From contig NEEC01000002.1 in assembly GCA_002189035.1 (NCBI GenBank), positions 3,397,501 to 3,461,500 on the forward strand: 64,000 bases of DNA. The letters are read 5' to 3'. The notes beneath the pieces were generated by a model, which saw only the letters and a program-made list of their open reading frames with translations, made no database searches and was not told the DNA's origin. Source of the stretch: Utricularia gibba (lineage: Eukaryota; Streptophyta; Magnoliopsida; Lamiales; Lentibulariaceae). Position numbers and translations under genes: made by a program. Of this stretch, positions 21,232-30,876 are shown one piece after another. Every line of letters starts with the position of its first letter. Position 1 is the stretch's first letter.

Positions 21232-22440
21232 ATGACTAGCGAGGCAGATTTCTATGAAGTAGAGATCGAGGAGTTTGACGTTATTCTAGGGTTGAGTTTG
21301 CTAGGGAAGCGTGTGAACACCATATCGAATGTAAATGAAGGAACTAAAGGTGCAACTGTTAGAGAAAGGGTTCATCAGATCGAGTGTGTGGGGAGTCCTT
21401 GTACTGTTCGTGAAGAACAAGGTAACTGTGAGGAATTGCTACCCGAATTGAAGACTTGTATATCACCAAATCAAGGAAAGTGACATTCCAAAGACAGTGT
21501 TTCGGACCAGATATGCGCACCACGAGTTTGTGGTGATGCCATTCGGCCTCATCAATGCCCCATGGATTTCATGCACAGGGTTTTCTAGCATCTTCGTTAG
21601 ACCTTCAAGGTGTTACGTGAGAAGAAGTTGTGACTTACGGAGAAATTGACGATGTCACTTGTATTGGCCTTACCCCGTGCGGGAGTAGGCTACTCGATCT
21701 ACACAGATGCCTCAAGACACATGAGAGGAACTATCCAGTGCACAATCTAGAGCTGGCAGCAGTGGTATTTGCGCTGAAATTATGGAGGCACTACCTGTAT
21801 GGAAGCTAGTGAGAATTATTCACAGTGTATTCATAGACCACTAGAGCTTGAAGTAGTCTTTACCCAGATCTATGAAGCCTTGTACGGGCGACAGTGTAGG
21901 ACAACCCTCCACTGGAGCGAGGTGGGTGAGAAGAAGATGCTAGGGCCTCACTTGGCACAACAAGGAGTTAGTGGCCATCATAGGAGAAAGGCTGAAAGTG
22001 GCACAGGATAGGCAGAAAAGCTAGGCATATGTGCGAAGGATGCCATTGGAGTTCAAGGTGGGCAACACGGTCTACCTCAAATTGTCACTTTGGAAGGGCA
22101 TAACGTGAGAGAAGAAATTTGGCAAACTGGGACCAAGGTACGTTGACCCTATGAAATATTGGAGAGAATTGGGCAGGTGGCATACAGATTGAAGCTACTA
22201 GTAGGCAAGATGTCTTCCATGTGTCCCAACTGCGGAAGGCAGTGGTAGACCCACATGTGTTGCTCCAACCATACCAATTCGTGTTGAGGGAAAACCTAAC
22301 ATATCAAGCGCAGCTTGTGCACATCCTAGGTGACTACCACCAAGTCAAAAGTCACGGGGTGAAGGTGCAATGGGCAAGCAGAAGTAAAGATGAGGCGACC
22401 TCGGAACCCGAATCTCTGGTGCATGAGGAGTTCCCATAGC
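21232..22440 (+). pseudogene. Ty3-type retrotransposon pol remnants (PR, RT, RNase H, IN)
   Basis: Short pieces in pol order with much lost between them. A protease-side piece reads ADFYEVEIEEFDVILGLSLL (from 21232). An RT piece reads [21 protein letters not shown] (about 21496-21560). An RNase H piece reads [14 protein letters not shown] (about 21692-21735). The integrase tail reads YEALYGRQCRTTLHWSEVGE (about 21870) and DVFHVSQLRKAVVDPHVL (about 22210), ending EATSEPESLVHEEFP at 22439. Stops and deletions separate them. The order and wording fit a chromovirus-like Ty3 lineage. A purine tract and LTR follow directly. Confidence 0.85.
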
Positions 22441-22470
22441 TGTTTGTGATTGCTTCGGGACGAAGATTCT

Positions 22471-22484
22471 TAAGGGAGGGAAAT
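22471..22484 (+). other. Polypurine tract before a 3' LTR
   Basis: TAAGGGAGGGAAA lies directly before TGTAAT at 22485, the expected plus-strand primer site of the Ty3 remnant. Confidence 0.7.
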
Positions 22485-23019
22485 TGTAATCCCCGGCTCC
22501 GCGGTAGTATGGGCACCAGAGAGTGCAAGGTGGCGTGTAACATGGCTAAACAGGTAATTGAGACCAGCATGGACCCAAGCATGGGCTAAGGATCTTCGGG
22601 CAAGGCCGGTCGGACTTAGGTAGAGCCCGTTAGGTCTAAGTAGGGGGTCTAATTAGTGGAAACAAACCCTTGGAAGCAAGGAGACGCACACCCAAGGGAG
22701 GAAGAAGGAGAACTTGCGCCAACGGAGAAGAAACTCGTGCAAAGGTAAGGGCTTTACGGTAGAACTGTCCTACGGGACAGATTTGGTGGAAGCTAACTTC
22801 GTGTGTGGGAGATATGAGAGATATGGTTCTTGATCCTTAAGTCCTCGAGGCACCTCGTTGTGTGATCAAGGTATTGTGAGCTACGGCAGGATTGGGGAGT
22901 GCACCCCCAATGGCAATAATACTATGCCAAGAGAAAAGAAGGCAGCAAGCCTCGCCATCACATGCTTTATCGATCACGCCTCATTCCTCATCCACCTCTG
23001 CTGCACCTGCCACATAACA
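22485..23019 (+). mobile_element. 3' LTR of the Ty3 remnant (right end approximate)
   Basis: Begins TGTAATCCCC after the purine tract. An internal segment (about 22743-22915: GTAAGGGCTTTACGGTAGAA, AGAGATATGGT, TTAAGTCCTCG, GGATTGGGGAGTGCA) recurs in reverse complement at 50750-50905. That is another LTR of the same family. A possible end is ...CACATAACA at 23019, but no second copy defines it. Confidence 0.6.
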
Positions 23020-24683
23020 ATTTTATATTAACATCGTCAATTAGTTATTAGAAAATTAAGCTACATCTGCCAAATAATTAGATTGTCAAGATTTAAATAT
23101 AATACTACAAAATGAATCTTTGGGTCTTTTCCAAAATTATTCGACAAAATTATTAGAAAATTTGTGGTTGTCCCCAGTGCAATCACAAATGGTGGTAAAA
23201 TGTCAACAAAACTCCTATACATACTTGAGAAGAGGAGTATAAGATCTTGTACATCTCTCTTGTACAAGGTATCAAATCCTACAATAAAAATAAATTTATC
23301 AATAATAGATTCAACAAAAATATTGAATAAAAATATTCAAAATAATGAATTTTGATAAGTATAAATTTGACAGCAATAAATTCAATACACATATTCGAAA
23401 AGTGTATTAAATAAAGATATTCAATAACAATAGTTTTAATAACAGTAGATTCCAAAAAAAACTCTCAATCATAATATATTCAATAAAAACATTCAATACA
23501 AATGTTCAATAAAAAATATGGAATATTTTTATTCATATTTCTTCTAGCAATACAAAAGAAGATTTACCTTTCGCCTTGCGTACTTTGCTCGAATTAGGAT
23601 GCATTTGAGGAAATTTGGTTTCCATTGGAGTACATATCCAAACAAAACTTGTCCACCATTCATCAAATCCTTTTCTCACATCCTTCACTAGAACCAAATT
23701 TTTTTTCCTCTTTAGGGTGTAGTGGTTCTTGTTTAGAATCCTAGAGCATACACTCACAACAAAAAAATAATGAAGTTCCATCTTAAGACATAGCTCCTCA
23801 CAAAGGCCAACACATATGAGATAGATCTTGGAGTCAAATGAGATAAATGAATCTCGAAACATTCTAATATTTCTTCTAAAAATGGCAATAATGATAAGCG
23901 CAAACCACAACGAAAATACTTCGTGCTTAAGGCAAATCCCATTAGACCACACGGTTTGGAATTTCACTCTCAATCAACTCACCCGATTCTTTGTCCCAAA
24001 TCTCATATTCATCCGGTATCAAGAATCTATTTCTCAACTTTTCAGAAGTATGTATCTACAAACACCCATAGGTATTGTATAAAAAATCAAACTATAATAA
24101 TTCAACAAGGTACTTCAATATAGAACATAGATCAGCAACCCATGGTGGAAAGTAAATCACTTACCTTGTTTAATTTAAACAACACCCCAAGTAGGTGGTG
24201 GGACTGTGGGGGCGTCCAGTCGCTTTGGTTTGGGGGGGAGGGGGGAAGCGGTTAGAAAATTTTCTTACTGGATGGGTGGGGATTAGGGTTATCTTAATTG
24301 ACAACGTCGGGAGTGGGTAAAGTGGGGACTAGGGTGGTGATGTGTAGTGCTGTGTATGGGTGCATGGCATTTGATTTAATTAACCAAATCATAAGCTAAT
24401 GATTACGCACAATGATGTCCCTACTTTCGTAGGTTGTCGATAATAGCTTTTGTTGTTTTTAGGCACCTAGAATCGCTAATGTGGGCGACTGACACCAGAA
24501 ATGCAAAATTAGGCACCCATACCTGAAATTTAGGAATTGTGCAAAATTTTTATACCTGAAATATAAAATTTTTTTGCTGCATTAATTGGAATATAAAAAT
24601 TTGAAAATGAAATGATTTTATATATCTTAAATACTATAAAAGAATTTCAATAAATAAGGAATATTCATCTGTTGCTTATACCA
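23020..24683. other. AT-rich spacer, no gene recognised
   Basis: Contains short imperfect iterations of ATTCAATA(AA)A between about 23280 and 23520. A frame of 146 codons on - (23533-23973) has no recognised domain and no codon or splice support. A G-rich patch, TTTGGGGGGGAGGGGGGAAG, lies at about 24228-24247. Confidence 0.5.
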
Positions 24684-24835
24684 TTTTCCAGACACCCACA
24701 TTGCCTCGTGTGGGTGTCTAGAAAGAGAGTCGGATATCCTTTTCCAGGCACCCACAATGCCTTGTGTGAGTGTCTGGAAAGAGTGGGTAAGGCCATTTCC
24801 AAGCACCCACATTTCGGTAAATGCCCAGAGACATG
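24684..24835. repeat. Second 56-bp hairpin array (about 2.7 copies)
   Basis: TTTCCA starts recur at 24685, 24741 and 24796. The first two units read as clear hairpins: TTTCCAGACACCCACA pairs with TGTGGGTGTCTAGAAA, and TTTCCAGGCACCCACA pairs with TGTGAGTGTCTGGAAA, with loops of about 8 nt. The third unit is decayed. The 56-bp period and the CCAGGCAC/GTGYCTGG core are shared with the array at 2327-2774, although loops and spacers differ. It lies about 100-240 bp beyond the stop of the hAT transposase remnant on -. Confidence 0.88.
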
Positions 24836-24926
24836 TTGTTTGAATCAACTAATTTTAATTAAAAACATGAATACAACATTTTATTACAAAGCAATAATAT
24901 TTCATGGACCACTAAATGTTTCCAAA

Positions 24927-26089
24927 TTAGAAGTTTTCAACTTCATCTTCACTTGAACTTGAGGATAATGTTTGATTTCTTTTCACTACCTCCAACCAAT
25001 CCTTTAGACAAATGCATGCCTCCAAGGTCTCTACGTTCAATTTGGAGCACTTGTGATTAAGAACTCGTCCCCTTGCACTAAACGCAATTTGGCCATTCTA
25101 GTCAAGAAGGGTAAGTAGTAGAATGTGTCTTCCACCAACCCAATATATCGAAGTTGTCATCATCAACACCCTCAACAATAGGAGTATTATTGTAAAGTGT
25201 AATTTGATCAACATAATTTAATGAAGATGATGAAGAGGATGATACAAATGAGCTATGTTTTCTACGAATAATGTCCATTGGATTGCGACTGCCCAACATC
25301 AAATTATTACATGTTTTAGGAATAGGAACATTAAGATCACTATATTTAGAGGCATAAAAAGAATACATGCACGTAGAACATTATTAGCATTAGCATCTAT
25401 TTCTTCACAATTTTTAATGGAAAAAGCAACATCATCTACACTATATGATTCTGAAATACATTCAAGTAATGTTTTCATCCCCTAGATATAACCCGAGGAT
25501 CCAAAATAGGTGCAATGAGAAACAAATGTGGGATTTCATCAAAATATTTCAAAAATAGAATGAGTCAAAAAAATTGTAACCGGTAACAGATTCACAAAAT
25601 TCTATAAGAACATTTTCATAAGTTTTTGAAAAAATTTATAATTAAAAACAAAATTAGATAATCCAAACTATTGTCACCCCCTAAACGTAATCTAGTTTGA
25701 CGAAACTGAGGTAATTTATCATTATGCTTCTCCATAACATGCCTCTTATATGTACCGGTTCCCTAACCGTTTTTGAAAGTGTACTCTTTACCACAATGTT
25801 TACAAGAAATTTTTTCGAGATTAGAAACAACACAATGCTTTCGAATATCCAAAGAATCATCACTAGTATTTTTTGATCTTTTACTACAAAGGAGACTCGA
25901 TGAGGTAGAAGAACCTACTTCTTGAGGACTAGAAAAATCATCTTATTCGGGTAAGGGACCAAAAACAAGCTCTTGTAAAAATTGAAGGTCTTCTCCAAAA
26001 GAAAATTCTCTATCATTTTAAAAAACGCAAGGTATAGTAGAATCAGCTTGAGAAGCTTGAGAAGAATTTCGTAAACCAGACCCCTCCAT
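24927..26089 (-). pseudogene. hAT transposase (BED finger plus hAT-C), core deleted
   Basis: Read on -, ATG at 26089 gives MEGSGLRNSSQASQAD, then a BED zinc finger, ISCKHCGKEYTF...YKRHVMEKHN (about 25815-25725). Homology then jumps to the C-terminal half: KYFDEIPHLFLIAPILDPR, DNFDILGWWKTHSTTYP and the hAT dimerisation end RGRVLNHKCSKLNVETLEACICLKDWL, ending VENF-stop at 24927. The region between, which should hold the catalytic acidic residues and insertion domain, is missing. TAA and TAG codons interrupt the N-terminal part. It is a dead RICESLEEPER-like transposase. Terminal repeats were not located. Confidence 0.85.
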
Positions 26090-26354
26090 TTTGTAAAAAA
26101 ATAAAAAAGCCTATTACTCTGCAGGCTTCACCAATGTCGTCCAAGTGGAAATCTGATACTTGACACTTGAGAGTACTTCCACGTAGAAGTTGAAATAGAA
26201 TTATTTCTAGTAATGAGTGATAAGACAATAAGAGAAAGTAGTGGAAATTATAAGATAACTATATTATATATATACACAAATTTTTTTATTAAATTAATAG
26301 CAACTGTTACTTTCAAAACCATGCGCAATTACACATCTACACACTCACAAAAAG

Positions 26355-26790
26355 GGGGGAACAACCAGAATTTTCAGAACACACACGAGGGGGTTTCTCC
26401 CCAACTCGAACATGAAGAATACTGAAGGAGAAGGAGAAAGAAATGCAATTTTTCTGGAGAAGAACCTCCAGTTTGAAGGAAAAAGATCAAGACCCAGTTC
26501 AGCGCTACTGTTCCGGACTGTGAATAGTAATAGATGGAAACCAAAACTCTACTACTTTCTTTTAGTTTGCTGATGTTTTTAGTTTCTACACTCAACTTCT
26601 GTACGATGTTGTTAACATTTTCATTGTTTTATCTTAATGTCATTACTTTTCACCTTCCAAATATGAGTAGCTAAACCCTTAGGGGTGTTTTGAGGTGAAG
26701 CATGGTGGTGTAGGTCTAGGAATCTTAATAAAATTTACCATTTTTTCTTAGTTCTTGTTTCTATCAAGCCTCCAAACTAGAATAATTCTA
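26355..26790 (+). mobile_element. Partial LTR of an Athila-type element
   Basis: Aligns by eye with 51540-51960 inside the complete LTR at 51168-52561. Shared phrases include GACCCAGTTCAGCGCTA, TTGTTTTATSTTAATGTCATTACTTTT, CACCTTCCAAATATGAGTAG, GAGGTGAAGCATGGTGGTGT and AGTTCTTGTTTCTATCA. The 5' part is missing, replaced at about 26355 by sequence next to the hAT remnant. The usual PBS and gag start are not found downstream. Confidence 0.75.
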
Positions 26791-26822
26791 GAAGTTCATT
26801 GTAGAATATTCTGAAGACTTTT

Positions 26823-27170
26823 ATGACCCAATCAATCAAGAACCAAGCTGAGAACCAACAAGCTATCAAGAATCTAGAAATTCAAGTTACTCAGCTAGCA
26901 ATAGAGGTTGGGGAGCTGAAGCAAAAAGGAAGCCTACCGTTGCAAGCCAAACAGAATCCCGACTCTGGGGGAGGACAGAATATCAACGCAATGACATTGA
27001 GAAGCGGAAAAGAAAAACCTGGAAGAGAATTAGTCCAACCTAAGATTAATTTAGAGACGACAGAAGTGTCTAAAGTTGAGGTGGAAGGAGATGCTGAAGA
27101 ACAGGAGGTGGAGATTGCTCCTGAGCCTCTTGTGGTAAAAGCAACCCACCGCCATTTCCGGGAAGGTTGA
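26823..27170 (+). pseudogene. Athila-type gag C-terminal fragment
   Basis: Reads SIKNQAENQQAIKNLEIQVTQLA, a coiled-coil-like stretch, then NINAMTLRSGKEK. This pairing (RNLExQxxQLA followed by xVNAITLRSGK) is typical of the region between Gag and protease in Athila/Tat Ty3 elements. The Gag core is deleted upstream, since an LTR fragment abuts it. No zinc knuckle was seen. Confidence 0.8.
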
Positions 27171-27390
27171 AAGCAAGAGAAGAACAAAATGAGAAAGAAA
27201 AAATGTTGAGAGCTTTGGGTAATACCCAATTAAATTTGACATTGTTGGAGTATATTGACTTAGTGCCCAAAAACGTGAAGTACCTGAAGCAGCTCTGCAT
27301 GTCAAAGCCAAAATTGAACGAAAAAGGCAAGGTGAAGCTAAGTGAAAGTTGCTTCAGCCCTCTTGACTTAGAAGCTACCTGAAAAACGCA

Positions 27391-29612
27391 AGGATCCTAG
27401 AACATTTTTTATTCCTTGCAAAATAGGTGACCTGAACATTATGAGAGCAATGGCTGACCTAGGAGCCTCTATAAACGTGATGTCATTTTCTGGATATGAC
27501 ACTCTCAGGTTAGGACCTCTACAAGCCTTAGGAGTGCAAATTGAGCATGCTAACTGAAGGGTTATTTCTCCAAAAGGTTTGGTTGAAGATGTTCTTGTGA
27601 AGATTGAGCAGCTAGTGTTTCTAGCAGACTTTAATGTGGTGAATATGCCTACTGGAAGTTCAAGGGATACGACCATCATCCTTGGAAGACATTCTTGAGC
27701 ACTTCCAATGCAATAATTAATGTGAAGATGGCACAATTGAGTTATCTTTTGATGAAGAAAAGATCACGCTGGACATGAAAGAGGTTAACAATTATCCCAG
27801 TGATTTTGAGAGTGTATGCTTAGTGGACGTGATGGATAAGTTGGTTGAAGAGCATCTTGAGAAGGCTATCCAAGAGAAGGAAGAGAACATAAAGAGTCAT
27901 TTTTTGCAAGAGTGGAAGCCGAAAAGAGGTCAGAACAAGTGAACGCTATGCAAGTCAAGACCCTAGAAAAGAGGACAGTTGAGTTGAAGCCACTGCCCAC
28001 ACACCTGAAGTACGCATTCTTGGATGAAGAAATGAACAACCCTGTTATCATCTCAAATAGTCTTAGCTTAGACTAAGAGTCGCAACTGCTCGAGGTGCTG
28101 ATCAGTAACAAGAACGCGATTGGTTGGACCTTGCGCGGATATTGAAGGCATCTCTCCTTCTATATGTATGCAAAGGATTTTATTAGAAGATGGAGCAAAA
28201 CCTGTTCGCCAGCCACAACGATGCCTCAACCCAAATATGATGGAAGTGGTAAAGAAGGAAATCGTAAAACTTTATGATGCAGGTATAATCTACTCCGTTA
28301 CAGATAGCGAATGAGTGAGTCCAATCCATGTGGTGCCCAAGAAGACTGGTATGACAGTGGTAGAGAACGAGAAGGGAGTGCTGGTGCCACAAAGAATCCA
28401 AAATGGGTGTAGAGTATGCATAGATTATAGAAATTTGAATGAAGTGACCAAGAAGGATTATTACCCTTTACCTTTCATTGATCAAATGCTCGAAAAATTA
28501 GTAGGAAAATCTTTTTATTGCTTCTTAGATGGTTATTCGGAATATAACAAAGTCGCAATTTCAAGTACGGATCAAGACAAGACAACTTTTACTTGTCCAT
28601 TTGGGACTTATGCCTATAGAAGGATGCCTTTTGGGTTGTGCAATGCCCCTGCTACCTTCCAGAGGTGTACGACCAGCATCTTCTCAAATTTTGGTGAGGA
28701 TTTCATTGATATGGACGATTTTATAGTGTATGAAGAAATTATGAGTCATGTTTAGACCATTTGGATCAAGTATTGCGAAAATGTGTTGAGAAAAATCTTG
28801 TTCTTAATTCTGAAAAATGCCATTTTATGGTTGATTATGGAATTGTGCTTGACCATGTTATTTCTAGGAAAGGTATTGAGGTAGACAAAGCAAAAATCAA
28901 AATTATGACTGAATTACCGTATCCCATTGATGTTGAGGGTGTGAGATCATTTCTAGGGCATGCTGGTTTTTATAGGAGATTTATTCAGAATTTTTCTAAG
29001 ATTTCTTTGCCTCTTAATAGACTTTTGCACAATGATGTGGAATTTATTTTTAATGATTCATGCAAAAATGCTTTTAATTCTTTAAAAGAGGCTCTGACCA
29101 CTACTCCTGTGATACAACCACCAAATTGGAGGTATGATTTCGAAATCATGTGTGATGCTAGTAGTCATGCTGTAGGAGCGGTTTTAGGAAAGAAAATTGA
29201 AGGGAAACATCATGTTATTTCTTATGCCTCTAAAACCTTGGATGATGCTCAGAAAAATTATATTGTGACTAAAAGGGAATTTTTGGTTGTGATTTTTGCT
29301 TTGGAGAAATTTCGTTCATATCTTTTAGGGAGCAAAGTTGTGGTCTACACAGACCATTCGGTAGTAAAACACTTGATGGAGAAGAAGGAGACCAAACCAC
29401 GGTTGATCAGATGGGTTCTCCTTGTTCAAGAGGTTGATGTGGAAACTAAAGACAAGCTTGGAAAGGAGAACATGGTCGCTGACCATCTTAGCAGGATGGG
29501 AGGGATTAAGAATGATAGTCTATCACTGAAACATTTCCGGATGAAAAATTATTCTTATTTAGGACTAATATTCGTGAACCGTGATTTGCAGACTTGGCTA
29601 ACTTTGTTTTAG
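27391..29612 (+). pseudogene. Athila-type protease, reverse transcriptase and RNase H
   Basis: Protease: RTFFIPCKIGDLNIMRAMADLGASINVM (from about 27400), with the Asp-Leu-Gly-Ala active-site variant usual in this lineage. RT: from about 28120, with CRVCIDYRNLNEVTKKDYYPLPFIDQML, FLDGYSEYNKVAI, YAYRRMPFGLCNAPATFQR and the catalytic MDDFIVY. RNase H: PNWRYDFEIMCDASSHAVGAVLG, YTDHSVVKHLMEKKE and KLGKENMVADHLSRM. Stops after EHAN (27555), at 28312 and near 28754 and small frameshifts break the polyprotein. It reverse-transcribes element RNA in cytoplasmic particles in intact relatives. Confidence 0.9.
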
Positions 29613-29662
29613 CAGGTGTGATGCCACCAGGAATTGATTATCACATGAAGAAAAACTGAAGA

Positions 29663-30876
29663 ATGACATCAAATATTATATTTGGGATGATCCTTACCTT
29701 TGGAAGAGATGCAATGATGGAGTCATTCGAAGGTGTGTTCATGAGTTTGAAATTCCTAAAATTATCAATTCTTGTCATGCAAGACCCTTTGGTGGCCATC
29801 ATGGACCAAACCGTACAGCCAGAAAAATTTTGGACTGCGGATTTTACTGGCCTCACATTTTCAGAGACAGTTATGCCTATTGCAAGGGTTGTGAGCCATG
29901 CCAAAGAGTGAGAAATTTATTCAATAGGGATGAAATGCTTCAGCAAGGAATCCTAGTATATGAATCATTTGATGTTTGGGGCATTGATTTTATGGGGCCA
30001 TTCCCCACTTTTGCAGGCTACAACTATATTTTAGTGGCTGTTGATTACGTCTCAAAGTGGATTGAAGCCATTCCCACAAGAACAGATGACACCAAGACGG
30101 TCATTAATTTTCTGTGTAACATCTTTGTGCGATATGGGACCCCCAAGGCGTTGATCAGTGATAGAGGTACGCACTTTTATAATCAAGCCTTGAGGAGCGT
30201 TTTGAAGCAGTTCAACGTTTGGTACAAGCCATCAACAACATACCATCCACAAACAAATGGCCAAACGGAGGTATCAAACAGGGAGACTAAATAAATTCTG
30301 GAGAAAGTGGTGAACCCGAATAGGAAGGACTGGAGTCTGAGACTAAGGGACACTTTGTGGGCAATTCGAACAGCATATAAAACTCCAATTGGGACCTCTC
30401 CATTCAGGTTAGTTTATGGAAAACCTTGCAGGTTACCTGCTGCGTTAGAGCACAAGGCCTGGTGGGCAGTGAAGAGGCTAAACCTTGATGAAAGTCTCAG
30501 TGCAACCCAGAGAAAATTGCAGCTCTCAGAACTGGAAGAACTAAGGAATGATGCTTACGAAAGCTAAAAGTTATTCAAAGCTAGGACTAAAAATTACCAC
30601 GACAAGCATATTTCCAGGAGATCCTTCGATGTTGGTCATAAAGTTTTAATGTTTCAATCCAGACTGAAGTTACATCTAGGGAAACTCAAATCTTGGACTG
30701 GACCATTTGTAGTGAAAGAAGTTTTCCCAAACGGAACAATGGAGGTTTATGATGGAGAGACTAACACAAGTTTTATTGTGAATGGACATAGGTTGAATAT
30801 TTTTTATGAAAATCTTCAAGACAAGATGGCTGAAGAAGTTGAAGTTCTTGTCCTAAGGGACATAGAAACAATGTAG
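29663..30876 (+). pseudogene. Athila-type integrase
   Basis: The HHCC zinc-binding end is split across frames near 29780-29910 (SYAYCKGCEPCQR). The catalytic core reads FDVWGIDFMGPFP (first Asp), LISDRGTHF (second Asp) and NGQTEVSNRETK (Glu), so all three acidic residues are present. TAA follows RETK at 30292. After it come [28 protein letters not shown] and the C-terminal domain VLMFQSRLKLHLGKLKSWTGPF to the stop at 30876. Another stop separates NDAYES from KLFKARTKNYHDKH. It belongs to the element with gag and RT just upstream. Confidence 0.9.

Noticed and set aside
23533-23973. 146-codon frame on -
   Set aside because: No recognisable domain, AT-rich, overlapped by frames on the other strand, and no splice or promoter evidence.
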